A model generated the notes under the pieces. That model was given only the letters and a program-made list of their open reading frames with translations, had not been told where the DNA came from and did no database searches. Position numbers and translations under genes: made by a program. A DNA stretch of 64,000 nt from Neisseria sp. Marseille-Q5346. Its GTDB lineage: Bacteria; Pseudomonadota; Gammaproteobacteria; Burkholderiales; Neisseriaceae. Shown piece after piece: positions 53,248 through 63,676 of the stretch. Every line of letters starts with the position of its first letter. Within the stretch, counting starts at the first letter, position 1. The stretch is from positions 310,001-374,000 of the forward strand of contig NZ_OX336253.1 in the NCBI RefSeq assembly GCF_946902045.1. Direction: 5' to 3'.

Positions 53248-55059
53248 ATGAAACAAATCCGCAATATTGCCATCATCGCCCACGTCGACCATGGCAAAAC
53301 CACATTAGTTGACCAATTGCTGCGTCAGTCCGGCACATTCCGTTCCAACCAGCAAGTCGAAGAACGCGTCATGGACAGCAACGATCTTGAAAAAGAGCGC
53401 GGCATTACCATTCTCGCTAAAAATACCGCCATCGAATACGAAGGCTACCATATCAACATCGTAGATACCCCGGGACACGCCGATTTTGGTGGCGAAGTGG
53501 AACGTGTATTGGGCATGGTCGACTGTGTCGTACTGTTGGTTGACGCACAAGAAGGCCCTATGCCGCAAACCCGTTTCGTGACCAAAAAAGCCTTGGCTTT
53601 GGGTCTGAAACCTATCGTTGTTATCAACAAAATCGACAAACCGTCTGCCCGTCCAAGCTGGGTTATCGACCAAACATTCGAATTGTTTGACAACCTGGGC
53701 GCAACAGACGAACAATTGGACTTCCCTATCGTTTATGCTTCCGGCCTCTCCGGCTTTGCCAAATTGGAAGAAACCGACGAGAGCAACGATATGCGTCCTC
53801 TGTTTGAGACCATCTTAAAACATACGCCCGCACCAAGCGGCAGCGCGGACGAAACGCTGCAACTGCAAATTTCCCAACTGGACTACGACAACTACACCGG
53901 CCGCCTCGGTATCGGCCGCATCTTGAACGGCCGCATCAAACCCGGCCAAGTCGTTGCCGTGATGAACCATGAAGAACAAGTTGCACAAGGCCGCATCAAC
54001 CAACTGTTGGGTTTCCAAGGCTTGGAACGCGTACCTTTGGAAGAAGCTGAAGCCGGCGATATCGTGATTATTTCCGGTATCGAAGACATCGGTATCGGCG
54101 TAACCATTACCGACAAAGACAATCCTAAAGGCTTGCCTATGTTGAGCGTGGACGAGCCGACCCTGACCATGGACTTTATGGTCAACACTTCTCCTTTGGC
54201 CGGTACTGAAGGCAAATTCGTGACTTCCCGCCAAATCCGTGACCGCCTGCAAAAAGAATTGCTGACCAACGTTGCCCTGCGTGTTGAAGATACTGCCGAT
54301 GCCGACGTCTTCCGCGTTTCCGGCCGTGGCGAATTGCACCTGACTATTTTGTTGGAAAACATGCGCCGCGAAGGCTTCGAACTGGCAGTTGGTAAACCGC
54401 GCGTGGTATTCCGTGAAATCAATGGTCAAAAATGCGAGCCTTACGAAAACCTGACCGTAGACGTACCGGATGACAACCAAGGCGCGGTCATGGAAGAACT
54501 CGGCCGCCGCCGTGGCGAATTGACCAATATGGAAAGCGACGGTAACGGTCGTACACGTTTGGAATACCATATTCCTGCACGCGGCCTGATCGGTTTCCAA
54601 GGTGAGTTTATGACCTTGACCCGCGGTACCGGCTTGATGAGCCACGTTTTTGACGACTATGCTCCGGTTAAACCCGATATGCCCGGCCGTCACAACGGCG
54701 TACTGGTTTCTCAAGAGCAAGGTGAAGCCGTTGCTTATGCCCTGTGGAACTTGGAAGACCGCGGCCGTATGTTCGTTTCTCCAAACGACAAAGTCTACGA
54801 AGGCATGATTATCGGTATTCACAGCCGCGACAACGACTTGGTGGTAAACCCTCTGAAAGGTAAAAAACTGACCAACGTCCGCGCCAGCGGTACAGATGAA
54901 GCCGTGCGCCTGACTACGCCGATCAAATTGACTTTGGAAGGTGCAGTTGAGTTCATCGACGATGACGAACTGGTTGAAATCACGCCACAATCCATCCGCC
55001 TGCGTAAACGCTACCTGAGCGAATTGGAACGTCGCCGTCATTTCAAAAAACTGGACTGA
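53248..55059 (+). CDS. typA: GTP-binding protein TypA/BipA
   Basis: Ribosome-associated translational GTPase linked to stress, cold and surface-property regulation, 603 residues. G1 is [17 protein letters not shown] (residues 9-25), G2 region [15 protein letters not shown]3 [17 protein letters not shown]4 [13 protein letters not shown], then a beta-barrel domain II and EF-G-like domains III and V. The C-terminal TypA-specific part has [45 protein letters not shown]. The start ATG is at 53248, 30 bases after a long T run. A DUS hairpin follows. It is monocistronic. Confidence 0.96.
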   Translation: MKQIRNIAIIAHVDHGKTTLVDQLLRQSGTFRSNQQVEERVMDSNDLEKERGITILAKNTAIEYEGYHINIVDTPGHADFGGEVERVLGMVDCVVLLVDAQEGPMPQTRFVTKKALALGLKPIVVINKIDKPSARPSWVIDQTFELFDNLGATDEQLDFPIVYASGLSGFAKLEETDESNDMRPLFETILKHTPAPSGSADETLQLQISQLDYDNYTGRLGIGRILNGRIKPGQVVAVMNHEEQVAQGRINQLLGFQGLERVPLEEAEAGDIVIISGIEDIGIGVTITDKDNPKGLPMLSVDEPTLTMDFMVNTSPLAGTEGKFVTSRQIRDRLQKELLTNVALRVEDTADADVFRVSGRGELHLTILLENMRREGFELAVGKPRVVFREINGQKCEPYENLTVDVPDDNQGAVMEELGRRRGELTNMESDGNGRTRLEYHIPARGLIGFQGEFMTLTRGTGLMSHVFDDYAPVKPDMPGRHNGVLVSQEQGEAVAYALWNLEDRGRMFVSPNDKVYEGMIIGIHSRDNDLVVNPLKGKKLTNVRASGTDEAVRLTTPIKLTLEGAVEFIDDDELVEITPQSIRLRKRYLSELERRRHFKKLD

Positions 55060-55087
55060 TTCTGTTTGATTGACGCATTTTAAAATT

Positions 55088-55150
55088 AAGGCCGTCTGAA
55101 AAGTGTTTTAGAAATCCTAGATTTCATTTTTACACTTTCAGACGGCCTTT
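55088..55150. terminator. Inverted AG-DUS hairpin between typA and the AraC gene
   Basis: AAGGCCGTCTGAAAAGTGT pairs with its reverse complement, less one A, over a 25-base loop, between convergent genes. Confidence 0.65.
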
Positions 55151-55160
55151 TATCATCTGT

Positions 55161-56117
55161 TCAAATAAAGTAAATCGGCATTTCTTCCGCTTGTACTGCT
55201 GCTTCATCAGCGCGATCATTCTTACGATATTGCCCCGGCGATATCCCATATTGCTTTTTAAATGCCTTGCCAAAATGCGTTTCCGATTGAAAACCGACCG
55301 AGAGCGCAACCGATAAAACCGAATCCGCCGTCTGTTTCAATAATAATGCCCCATGTTGCAAGCGAATACTGTTAACAAAGGCGTGCGGGCTTGTTCCCGT
55401 CTGCTGCTTAAATACTCGCATCAACTGGGCGCGAGATAAGTTGGCAATCACGGTCATTTTCTCGATATTCCATTCCTCTTCCGGCTTATCCACTACTGCC
55501 TGAAGCAAATTCCGCAAACGTTTGTCCTGCCAACCATTCAGTAAACCGCTTAATTGCGCTTCCCCATTTTTCTCCAGGCTGGCTCGAAGTAGAAATACCA
55601 ACAACACCGAAGCCAATGCGTTCACAACCGCTACCGAGCCGGACAAAGCCTGACCGCTCTCATATTGCAACAATGCCACCAAATACTGTAAAGAAGGATC
55701 GTTGATATTCAGCAAAACTGTGTCAGGCAGCCCTGCCATAATATCCGCCTGAGCTTCATATTCAAACCGCGCGCAGAAAAGATGCAAAGCCGCATCTCCT
55801 CCTGCATGACTCTGCTTGACTTTAAATGCGCCTTTTTTACTCGTCAGCACGCTGACACTGAAATTTTCACAACTGCTGTCGCTGCTCAAAGTATGCCCTA
55901 CGCTGCGCGGGAAAAAAATGACATCCCCCGCACTCAGCAGCCTGGCCTCTTGCTCCCCATCAATTCGGATATAACCTGAACCGGCAGTTACGATATGTAC
56001 CAAACCATGCGCACGCTTTGGCTCATGCCGCACATACCACTCCCCCCGAAAAAGACATTGAACATCCACGCTGCCTTTTACCTGCGCCAATTCGACCAGC
56101 CTATCCAAAATATCCAT
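55161..56117 (-). CDS. AraC-family transcriptional regulator with cupin sensor
   Basis: A 318-residue regulator (from ATG at 56117; longer starts at 56162 and 56183 are possible, and no strong ribosome site decides). The N-terminal cupin-like sensor has HGLVHIVTAGSGYIRIDG near residue 38 and LSAGDVIFFPRSVGHTL near residue 60. The C-terminal double HTH has MTVIANLSRAQLMRVFKQQTGTSPHAFVNSIRLQHGALLLKQTADSVLSVALSVGFQSETHFGKAFKKQYGISPGQYRK. It is divergent from the AhpD-like gene at 56246, so it is likely to control it. The effector is unknown. The cupin_6-like N-terminus is shared by several neisserial regulators. Confidence 0.85.
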   Translation of the reverse strand: MDILDRLVELAQVKGSVDVQCLFRGEWYVRHEPKRAHGLVHIVTAGSGYIRIDGEQEARLLSAGDVIFFPRSVGHTLSSDSSCENFSVSVLTSKKGAFKVKQSHAGGDAALHLFCARFEYEAQADIMAGLPDTVLLNINDPSLQYLVALLQYESGQALSGSVAVVNALASVLLVFLLRASLEKNGEAQLSGLLNGWQDKRLRNLLQAVVDKPEEEWNIEKMTVIANLSRAQLMRVFKQQTGTSPHAFVNSIRLQHGALLLKQTADSVLSVALSVGFQSETHFGKAFKKQYGISPGQYRKNDRADEAAVQAEEMPIYFI

Positions 56118-56245
56118 AGTGTTTTTTACCAATAAATGAGATGTTTTGACGATTTTATTCATCCAATTATTGCAATAATACACACACCAAACACAAACGG
56201 ATAGGATTTTTTATCTTATCCACTCACATTAAGAAAGGACATATC

Positions 56246-56581
56246 ATGTTTAAAGACTGGCCTGAACATACCGCCTTGGTAAAAAAAGCATTCGGCGAAC
56301 TGGGTAAAAACCATCCTAAAATGCTGCAAGCCTACGGCGCACTGGATCAAGCAGCCGCTGCCGAAGCACTGGATGCCAAAACACGCGAACTGATCGCCAT
56401 TGCCGTTGCCATTACCACGCGTTGCGAAAGCTGCATCAGCGTGCATGCAGCCGCCGCAGCCAAAGCTGGGGCAACCGAAAGTGAAATCGCCGGCGCATTG
56501 GCCACTGCTATCGCCCTGAACGCTGGTGCCGCTTATACCTACGCTTTACGCGCTTTGGAAGCAGTAGAAACCCAACGCTAA
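56246..56581 (+). CDS. Carboxymuconolactone decarboxylase / AhpD-like protein
   Basis: A 111-residue member of the AhpD-like superfamily. The redox pair is visible in ITTRCESCISVHAAAA, with Cys60 and Cys63 and the conserved His nearby (CxxCxxxH). Such proteins are mostly alkylhydroperoxidase-type reductases or lactone decarboxylases; the CxxC favours the redox function. The start is ATG at 56246, with AAGAAAGGACA. It is divergent from an AraC regulator with 128 bases between, and a DUS hairpin follows. Its reductant and substrate are unknown. Confidence 0.85.
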   Translation: MFKDWPEHTALVKKAFGELGKNHPKMLQAYGALDQAAAAEALDAKTRELIAIAVAITTRCESCISVHAAAAAKAGATESEIAGALATAIALNAGAAYTYALRALEAVETQR

Positions 56582-56593
56582 TCGGTTTGTAAA

Positions 56594-56636
56594 ATCAGGC
56601 CGTCTGAAAGCCGACTCCCCTTTCAGACGGCCTGAT
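56594..56636 (+). terminator. Inverted AG-DUS hairpin after the AhpD-like gene
   Basis: ATCAGGCCGTCTGAAAG and its reverse complement, about 10 bases apart, 13 bases after the stop codon. Confidence 0.7.
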
Positions 56637-56693
56637 GAAATGCTAAACTGATAAAGTTATCATATTGTTTTCTGTCTAATAGGAGATTGAACC

Positions 56694-57062
56694 ATGAAGA
56701 AACTGCTGACCGCCGTACTTTTTGCCGCCACTATTGCCACTCCTTTGGCCGCTTCCGCAGCCTCTATGCCAAAAGTTGAAAAAAGCGCGGCACAACCTGC
56801 AAAAGCAAAAGGCGTTTGGATTGATGTCCGCTCTGCCGAAGAATTTAAAGAAGGCCATTTGCAAGGTGCACTCAATATTCCGCATGATCAAATCGTTGAC
56901 CGCATCAAATCCGTTAGCCCGGATAAAAACGCACCGGTCAACCTCTACTGCCGCAGCGGCCGCCGTGCAGAAGCCGCGCTGACTGAGCTGAAAAAAGCCG
57001 GCTACACCAACGTAACCAACCATGGCGGTTATGAAGACTTGGTGAAAAAAGGTTTGAAATAA
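56694..57062 (+). CDS. Periplasmic rhodanese-like protein (PspE-like)
   Basis: A 122-residue single-domain sulfurtransferase with an N-terminal signal peptide (KKLLTAVLFAATIATPLAASA, about residues 2-22). The rhodanese core has GVWIDVRSAEEFKEGHLQGALNIPHDQI and active-site Cys86 in LYCRSGRRAEAALTEL, the CRSGRR loop of PspE-type single-domain rhodaneses. It likely moves sulfane sulfur in the periplasm, though the physiological acceptor is unknown. The ATG at 56694 follows AGGAGATTGAACC. A DUS hairpin follows. Confidence 0.9.
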   Translation: MKKLLTAVLFAATIATPLAASAASMPKVEKSAAQPAKAKGVWIDVRSAEEFKEGHLQGALNIPHDQIVDRIKSVSPDKNAPVNLYCRSGRRAEAALTELKKAGYTNVTNHGGYEDLVKKGLK

Positions 57063-57078
57063 ACCTAGTTGATTTTAA

Positions 57079-57110
57079 AAAGGCCGTCTGAAACTTTTCA
57101 GACGGCCTTT
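57079..57110. terminator. Inverted AG-DUS hairpin between rhodanese and cupin genes
   Basis: AAAGGCCGTCTGAAA and its reverse complement, 2 bases apart, between convergent genes. Confidence 0.75.
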
Positions 57111-57117
57111 ATTGCCA

Positions 57118-57456
57118 TTACAGACAGCAACTTCCAAATCTCAAACGTTTGCTGAGACCGGTTTCGTGAATCAATTGTTTGATAACCAAAATATTGGTGT
57201 TATCGGCCAAGGCGCGAATGCTGTGTGCTTCCATCGGCTCAAAACGGATAACTTGTAAGCCTTCGGTTTGCAAAACTTCGTCCACCGTTTTGATTTCAGC
57301 TTTGCCGTTTAAAACCAAAAGCAAAATAATCGCATCCGCCTCATATGCCGGAATTTCATTATTCTTCTGCAGTGAAAGCTGAACAATCTCCTGATTGCCG
57401 TCTGAAGCAATCACGCCGCCCAATAAAGCTTTGGGGTCTAACTCATAATGTTTCAT
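57118..57456 (-). CDS. Small cupin-domain protein
   Basis: A 112-residue single-domain protein of cupin type, starting MKHYELDPKALLGGVIASDGNQEIVQLSLQKNNEIPAYEADAII. The usual second-half pattern is seen as VIRFEPMEAHSIRALADNTNILVIKQLI. The metal-binding histidines of full cupins are few here. The ATG at 57456 has the good site AAAGGATAATA, so the longer frame (to 57615), which overlaps the promoter region of surE, is not used. No function is known; small cupins of this sort are often associated with stress response. Confidence 0.75.
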   Translation of the reverse strand: MKHYELDPKALLGGVIASDGNQEIVQLSLQKNNEIPAYEADAIILLLVLNGKAEIKTVDEVLQTEGLQVIRFEPMEAHSIRALADNTNILVIKQLIHETGLSKRLRFGSCCL

Positions 57457-57554
57457 TATTATCCTTTCCGCCCAAACGTTGCCGATTCGTGGACAATCGC
57501 TCAAGCAAACCAGTACAATACCGCCCATCTTACCGATAGACACAATATTGTCAC

Positions 57555-58310
57555 ATGAACATATTAATCTCAAACGACGATGGTTATCTTGCGCCCGGTT
57601 TGGCAGTTTTGGCAAGAGTGTGTGCAGAATTTGCCAATGTCAGGGTGGTTGCGCCCGAACGCGATCGCAGCGGCGTCAGCAATTCCCTGACTTTAGACCG
57701 TCCTTTACAACTGAAACAGGCGGAAAACGGGTTTTACTATGTGAATGGTACGCCCACCGACTGTATTCATGTCGGTCAATACGCCCTTGCCGATTTCAAA
57801 CCCGACTTAGTTTTGTCCGGCATTAACAACGGCGCAAACATGGGCGACGATACACTTTATTCCGGTACGGTTGCCGCCGCGACGGAAGCCTACCTGATGG
57901 GTATTCCCGCCATTGCTTTCTCGCTTGCCGATTCCAGCGGCCGTTATTGGGAAACCGCGGAAAAAGCCGCTTGGATACTGCTTTCCTACTTTCTCAAACA
58001 CCCTATTTCCGAACCCATCTTATGGAACATCAATATCCCTGCCGTCGCACCTGAGGATATCCAAGGCATAAAAATTACACGGCTCGGCCGCCGTCATCAT
58101 GAACAAAGCATTGTTCCCATGTATAATCCACGTGGCGAACAAATTTATTGGATTGGGCCGGTCGGTGATGTTTCCGACAGCGAAGAAGGTACCGACTTTG
58201 GCGAATGCGCGTCCGGCTTCATCACGATTACCCCCCTGCAAGTCGACTTGACTGCCTACGGACAAATGGAGCAAACTGCTTCCTTTTGGTCAGAAATCCC
58301 TGCGCCTTAA
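57555..58310 (+). CDS. surE: 5'/3'-nucleotidase SurE
   Basis: Survival protein with nucleoside-monophosphatase and exopolyphosphatase activity, 251 residues. The N-terminal acidic motif [22 protein letters not shown] holds the metal-binding Asp8 and Asp9. [67 protein letters not shown] and [17 protein letters not shown] are all family features. The ATG at 57555 has little ribosome site. It is followed 93 bases on by nlpD, the same order as the surE-pcm-nlpD cluster in E. coli without pcm. Confidence 0.96.
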   Translation: MNILISNDDGYLAPGLAVLARVCAEFANVRVVAPERDRSGVSNSLTLDRPLQLKQAENGFYYVNGTPTDCIHVGQYALADFKPDLVLSGINNGANMGDDTLYSGTVAAATEAYLMGIPAIAFSLADSSGRYWETAEKAAWILLSYFLKHPISEPILWNINIPAVAPEDIQGIKITRLGRRHHEQSIVPMYNPRGEQIYWIGPVGDVSDSEEGTDFGECASGFITITPLQVDLTAYGQMEQTASFWSEIPAP

Positions 58311-58403
58311 CAGTCCCTAACAGCCGAACACTTGAGAAACAAGCATATTTTTATTATGATATGCCCCGATGAGAACAATTACCCGAATACGAAAGTCATT
58401 AAC

Positions 58404-59315
58404 ATGTTGAAAAAAAGTGTATCTTATGCCGGATCGGCAGCTTTGGTTTTATTACTTGCAGCCTGTGCCAGCCAACAACCGGCTCCTGTAGTCGTCGGCA
58501 CACAAAGCGGTGGTTCAACAACAAGCTCTACCGCTGACAATCCTTACGGTGCAGCGCCTTACAATACCAACACCAGCCCAGCGGCAGATGCTCCATACAC
58601 TCCGCCGGCAAGTACACCTGCTCCAACATACAACAGCGGCAGCACCGGCACTTACACGCCTTCTTATGCGCCTGTTGATATTAATGCAGCGACACATACC
58701 GTTGTTCGTGGCGATACCGTTTACAACATCTCCAAACGCTACAACATTACCCAAGACAATCTGCGCGCATGGAATAACTTGGCCGACAACACCATCAGCA
58801 TTGGTCAAACCCTGCGCGTAAAACCTGAAGGCTACGTTGTACCTGCAGCTTCTGCAAGCAAACTTTCTACGCCAACAACGACAACCACTGCTCCGGCCCC
58901 AAGCACTCCTGCCAATACACCAACCGTATCTACCGGCAGCAGCCGCAACGTAAGCGGCATCACATGGCAGCGTCCGACTACCGGTAACGTTATTGCCAAC
59001 TTCGGCGGCAGCAACAAAGGTGTGGATATTGCCGGTACGCAAGGTCAGCCAGTTGTTGCAGCGGCAGACGGTAAAGTCGTTTACGCAGGCTCAGGCTTGC
59101 GCGGTTACGGTAACTTGGTCATCATCCAACACAACTCCTCATTCTTGAGCGCATACGGCCACAACCAACGCCTGCTGGTTAATGAAAACCAAACCGTGAA
59201 ACGCGGTCAAACCATTGCGCACATGGGTAATACCGATGCATCCCGCACTCAGTTGCACTTTGAAATCCGTCAAAACGGCAAACCGGTCAATCCGGCAAAT
59301 TATGTTGCCTTCTAA
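58404..59315 (+). CDS. nlpD: NlpD-type murein hydrolase activator (LysM and LytM)
   Basis: Outer-membrane lipoprotein that activates the amidase AmiC for cell separation, 303 residues from ATG 58404. The signal peptide ends in LLAAC (Cys22). A Thr/Pro/Ser-rich linker follows, then a LysM domain ([44 protein letters not shown], about 120-165). The C-terminal LytM/M23 domain has [50 protein letters not shown] and [15 protein letters not shown]. The first zinc His (HxxxD) is Gly and the HxH is degenerate, as in E. coli NlpD, so it is an activator rather than an enzyme. The longer frame to 58332 lacks the signal. Confidence 0.93.
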   Translation: MLKKSVSYAGSAALVLLLAACASQQPAPVVVGTQSGGSTTSSTADNPYGAAPYNTNTSPAADAPYTPPASTPAPTYNSGSTGTYTPSYAPVDINAATHTVVRGDTVYNISKRYNITQDNLRAWNNLADNTISIGQTLRVKPEGYVVPAASASKLSTPTTTTTAPAPSTPANTPTVSTGSSRNVSGITWQRPTTGNVIANFGGSNKGVDIAGTQGQPVVAAADGKVVYAGSGLRGYGNLVIIQHNSSFLSAYGHNQRLLVNENQTVKRGQTIAHMGNTDASRTQLHFEIRQNGKPVNPANYVAF

Positions 59316-59343
59316 GCTGATTCAAGCAACCTAATTTCAATTC

Positions 59344-59376
59344 AATCCCTGCCTAAATGTCATTTAGGTAGGGATT
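59344..59376 (+). terminator. Stem-loop terminator of nlpD
   Basis: AATCCCTGCCTAAAT pairs with ATTTAGGTAGGGATT (one wobble) over a 3-base loop, followed by GTTTGT. It lies 29 bases past the nlpD stop codon. Confidence 0.7.
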
Positions 59377-59393
59377 GTTTGTACCGGTTTCCC

Positions 59394-60917
59394 ATGAAAT
59401 TTCATCTTCCTCTTCTTTATACCCTGCTATTGGGCGGTTGCGCCGCGTTTTTGCCATCATTGGACGAACGCACCCAAAGCAGTTATCTTGACATCCCTTC
59501 AACGCCGCGACTGGACAGCGCCTTAGGTATTCCTTCTACTCCCTCCAAGGCCGATATTTCCCATATCTATCTGCTGAACGATGCCCATGAAGCCTTTGTC
59601 GCCCGTGCCGCCCTGATTGAATCCGCCGACCATACCCTCGATTTGCAGTACTATATCTGGCACAACGACATCTCCGGCAAGCTTTTGTTCAACCTGATTC
59701 ATCGCGCGGCCGAACGCGGCGTCCGTGTGCGTTTGCTTCTGGACGACAACAACACCAACGGCATGGATGATCTCCTGCTTGCACTCGACAATCATCCCAA
59801 TATCGAAGTCCGTCTGTTTAATCCCTTTATTTTCAGAAAATGGCGTGCACTCGGCTATGTTACTGACTTTCCGCGACTTAACCGCCGGATGCACAACAAA
59901 TCGTTTACCGCCGACAACCGTGCTACCATTTTGGGCGGACGCAATATCGGCGACGAATATTTTAAGGTTAACGACGATACCATCTTTGCCGACCTCGATA
60001 TCCTCGCCACAGGCCGCGTCGTAACCGAAGTTTCCCAAGACTTCGACCGCTATTGGGCAAGCCATTCCGCCTACAACGCAACCAGCATCATCAAACGGGG
60101 AAACCTGCAAAAAGGATTGGTAGAGCTCGATTACACCGACCAAGATAAAAACCAAACGCTCATCCGCTACCGTCAAAGTATCGAACACTCCAACCTCTAT
60201 CAAAAAATGCAGAGCAACCTTATGGAGTGGCAAAGCGTCAGCACACGCCTGATCAGCGATGACCCGGCCAAAGGCTTAGACCGCGACCGGCACAAACCGC
60301 CTATTTCCGAACGCCTGCAAGATGCCCTCAAGCAACCAGAAAAAAGCGTTTACCTTGTCTCCCCTTATTTTGTACCCACAAAATCGGGCGTTAAGGCCAT
60401 AGAAAAGCTGATTCACAACGGCGTGGACGTTACCGTCCTGACCAATTCGCTCCAAGCAACCGATGTTGCCGCCGTCCATTCCGGCTACGTCAAATACCGC
60501 AAACCTTTGCTTAAAGCCGGAGTCAAACTTTACGAACTCCAGCCAAACCACGCCGTTCCGACTTCCAAAGACCGCGGCTTGACCGGTAGCTCCGCCACCA
60601 GCTTGCATGCCAAAACATTCATCGTGGACGAGAAACGCATTTTCATCGGCTCATTCAACCTCGACCCACGCTCCGCACGCCTCAATACCGAAATGGGTGT
60701 CGTCATCGAAAGCCCCGAAATCGCAGGCCAAATGCAGCGCACCCTCGTAACGACCACCCCAAGCTACGCCTATCAAGTAACGCTTGGCAATTACAATAAA
60801 CTATACTGGTATGACCCAAGCGAAAAACGAACTTACGCACACGAGCCCGAAGCCAAGTTCTGGAAACGGATGACTTCAAAAATCCTGTCCATTCTGCCCA
60901 TAGAAGGATTATTATAG
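59394..60917 (+). CDS. Phospholipase D-family lipoprotein, cardiolipin synthase-like (ClsC type)
   Basis: A 507-residue member of the PLD superfamily with two HKD motifs. The first is HNKSFTADNRATILGG, with His167, Lys169 and Asp174. The second is HAKTFIVDEKRIFIGSFNLDPRS, with His405, Lys407 and Asp412. It resembles ClsC/YmdC-type cardiolipin synthases or Cls-like phospholipases. The N-terminus MKFHLPLLYTLLLGGCAAFLPS gives a lipobox (LGGC, Cys16), so the protein is probably membrane-anchored by lipid at the periplasmic side. ATG at 59394 is preferred over an upstream TTG (59379). It is followed by an NlpC/P60 lipoprotein gene 43 bases on. Confidence 0.88.
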   Translation: MKFHLPLLYTLLLGGCAAFLPSLDERTQSSYLDIPSTPRLDSALGIPSTPSKADISHIYLLNDAHEAFVARAALIESADHTLDLQYYIWHNDISGKLLFNLIHRAAERGVRVRLLLDDNNTNGMDDLLLALDNHPNIEVRLFNPFIFRKWRALGYVTDFPRLNRRMHNKSFTADNRATILGGRNIGDEYFKVNDDTIFADLDILATGRVVTEVSQDFDRYWASHSAYNATSIIKRGNLQKGLVELDYTDQDKNQTLIRYRQSIEHSNLYQKMQSNLMEWQSVSTRLISDDPAKGLDRDRHKPPISERLQDALKQPEKSVYLVSPYFVPTKSGVKAIEKLIHNGVDVTVLTNSLQATDVAAVHSGYVKYRKPLLKAGVKLYELQPNHAVPTSKDRGLTGSSATSLHAKTFIVDEKRIFIGSFNLDPRSARLNTEMGVVIESPEIAGQMQRTLVTTTPSYAYQVTLGNYNKLYWYDPSEKRTYAHEPEAKFWKRMTSKILSILPIEGLL

Positions 60918-60960
60918 AGGCCGTCTGAAAACAGAAATCATGCGGCCGGAGGAATTCACC

Positions 60961-61494
60961 ATGTATCGACTCATCTGCAAAACCCTATTTGTTTGTACCA
61001 CCGGCCTATTGTTGGCCTCATGCGGCACCACAGGCAAACACAAATCCCACAAGCCGCAAACAACCGCCAGAAAAGTCCAATCTGTCCGCATTTCCCATAT
61101 CGACCGCACTCAAGGTTCGCAGGAATTGATGCTTCACAGCATGGGTCTGATCGGCACGCCCTACAAATGGGGCGGCAGTACCACAGCCACAGGCTTTGAC
61201 TGCAGCGGCATGATCCAATTCGTCTATAAAAACGCCCTCAACGTCAACCTGCCACGCACCGCGCGCGATATGGCCGCAGCCAGCCGTAAAATTTCCGATG
61301 ACAAATTAAAAGCCGGCGACCTGGTCTTTTTCAACACCGGCGGCGCACACAAATATTCCCATGTCGGCCTCTACATCGGCAACGGCGAATTCATCCACGC
61401 CCCCAGCAGCGGCAAAACCATCAAAACCGAAAAACTTTCTACCCCGTTTTACGCCAAAAACTATTTGGGCGCACATACCTTTTTTACTGAATAA
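60961..61494 (+). CDS. NlpC/P60-family cell-wall endopeptidase lipoprotein
   Basis: A 177-residue predicted lipoprotein. The signal peptide ends in LLASC (Cys20), followed by a basic His/Lys-rich linker. The NlpC/P60 domain carries the catalytic triad Cys81 (GFDCSGMIQF), His134 (KYSHVGLYIG) and His146 (GEFIHAPSSG). The likely role is to cut the peptide cross-links of peptidoglycan. The ATG at 60961 has the excellent site GGAGGAATTCACC; a frame 7 codons longer is less probable. It is co-linear with the PLD-like lipoprotein gene and probably co-transcribed. Confidence 0.92.
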   Translation: MYRLICKTLFVCTTGLLLASCGTTGKHKSHKPQTTARKVQSVRISHIDRTQGSQELMLHSMGLIGTPYKWGGSTTATGFDCSGMIQFVYKNALNVNLPRTARDMAAASRKISDDKLKAGDLVFFNTGGAHKYSHVGLYIGNGEFIHAPSSGKTIKTEKLSTPFYAKNYLGAHTFFTE

Positions 61495-61506
61495 ATCAAG
61501 GCCGTC

Positions 61507-61539
61507 TGAAAGGTATCGCAACATCATCGATACCTTTCA
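61507..61539 (+). terminator. Stem-loop after the NlpC/P60 gene, extending a DUS
   Basis: TGAAAGGTATCG pairs with CGATACCTTTCA over a 9-base loop. The left arm begins within an AG-DUS. Confidence 0.7.
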
Positions 61540-61667
61540 ATCTATTGCTGATGAGTCAAGCTTGATTGCAAGATAGCCCCATGCAAAAATTTACCCATAA
61601 TAAAGCAATAGTAAAATAACACTCAGTTTTAAAAGCTTAAATCATCTTTCGCCCTGTCATTTTATAA

Positions 61668-62600
<933 letters not shown>

Positions 62601-62612
62601 TTTACCTATAAG

Positions 62613-62665
62613 AGGCCGTCTGAAAAGCGATTCTCACTGGTTGAGACTACCTTTTCAGACGGCCT
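62613..62665 (+). terminator. Inverted AG-DUS hairpin after hemF
   Basis: AGGCCGTCTGAAAAG and CTTTTCAGACGGCCT separated by 23 bases. Confidence 0.65.
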
Positions 62666-62788
62666 TTGCTTCAATTGCTTTGAATTTGCATACCTTTGCC
62701 TATCATGCTGTTTCATCTCTATAGAGTTTTTGAGACAATGCGCCCATATAAAAATCACCTCACAAACCACACTAAAAAGGAATAATCG

Positions 62789-63628
62789 GTGAAACGCATT
62801 TTCTTATTTATCGCAACCAATATCGCAGTTCTGGTTGTCATCCGTGTTATTTTGGCCATCTTGGGCATCAACAGTACCGACCAGGTTGGCAGCTTGTTGG
62901 CTTATTCCGCAGTCGTCGGCTTCAGCGGCTCGATTGTCTCCCTGCTGATGTCAAAAACCATCGCCAAACATTCGGTCGGCGCCGTCGTCATCGACCAGCC
63001 CCAAAGCAAAGAAGAAGCTTGGCTGTTGGCAACTGTTGAAGCACAAGCCCGCCAATGGAATCTGAAAACGCCGGAAGTAGCCATTTACGACTCTCCCGAG
63101 CCTAACGCCTTTGCAACCGGCGCAACCAAAAACAGCTCGCTCGTCGCTGTCAGCACCGGCCTGCTCGATCACATGACCCGAGATGAAGTCGAAGCCGTTT
63201 TGGCGCATGAAATGGCGCACGTCGGCAACGGCGATATGGTAACGCTGACGCTGATTCAAGGTATTGTGAATACTTTTGTCGTCTTCTTGGCGCGTATCGT
63301 TTCCAGCATGGTGGCGCGCAACAATGACGGCAGTACGTCGCAAGGTACATATTTCATGGTCAGCATGGTATTGCAAATCGTATTTGGCTTCCTCGCCAGC
63401 ATCATTGTGATGTGGTTCAGCCGCCAACGCGAATACCGCGCCGATGCAGGCGCTGCAAAACTGGTGGGTGCGCCGAAAATGATTGCCGCCCTGCAACGCT
63501 TGAAAGGCAACCCCAGCGACCTGCCGCAAACCATGACTGCAATGGGCATTGCCAGCGAAGCCAAAGATTCTTGGTTCAGTACCCATCCTTCTTTGGACAA
63601 CCGCATCAGCCGTTTGAAAAACCGCTAA
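62789..63628 (+). CDS. htpX: Membrane zinc metalloprotease HtpX
   Basis: Inner-membrane quality-control protease of the M48 family, 279 residues. Hydrophobic segments lie at 3-25 and 38-55, then in the C-terminal half at about 155-180 and 185-210. The zinc site is [14 protein letters not shown], with His140, Glu141 and His144; the third ligand is Glu in [14 protein letters not shown] near residue 223. The start is GTG at 62789, chosen for its AAAAAGGAATAATCG site. The C-terminus ends SRLKNR, typical of the family. A DUS hairpin follows. Confidence 0.96.
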   Translation: MKRIFLFIATNIAVLVVIRVILAILGINSTDQVGSLLAYSAVVGFSGSIVSLLMSKTIAKHSVGAVVIDQPQSKEEAWLLATVEAQARQWNLKTPEVAIYDSPEPNAFATGATKNSSLVAVSTGLLDHMTRDEVEAVLAHEMAHVGNGDMVTLTLIQGIVNTFVVFLARIVSSMVARNNDGSTSQGTYFMVSMVLQIVFGFLASIIVMWFSRQREYRADAGAAKLVGAPKMIAALQRLKGNPSDLPQTMTAMGIASEAKDSWFSTHPSLDNRISRLKNR

Positions 63629-63639
63629 TCGAAAACATC

Positions 63640-63673
63640 AAGGCCGTCTGAAACATCCATTTCAGACGGCCTT
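63640..63673. terminator. Inverted AG-DUS hairpin with T tail after htpX
   Basis: AAGGCCGTCTGAAA and its reverse complement separated by 6 bases, followed by six Ts on the plus strand. Next to it ends the minus-strand squalene synthase gene. Confidence 0.75.
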
Positions 63674-63676
63674 TTT

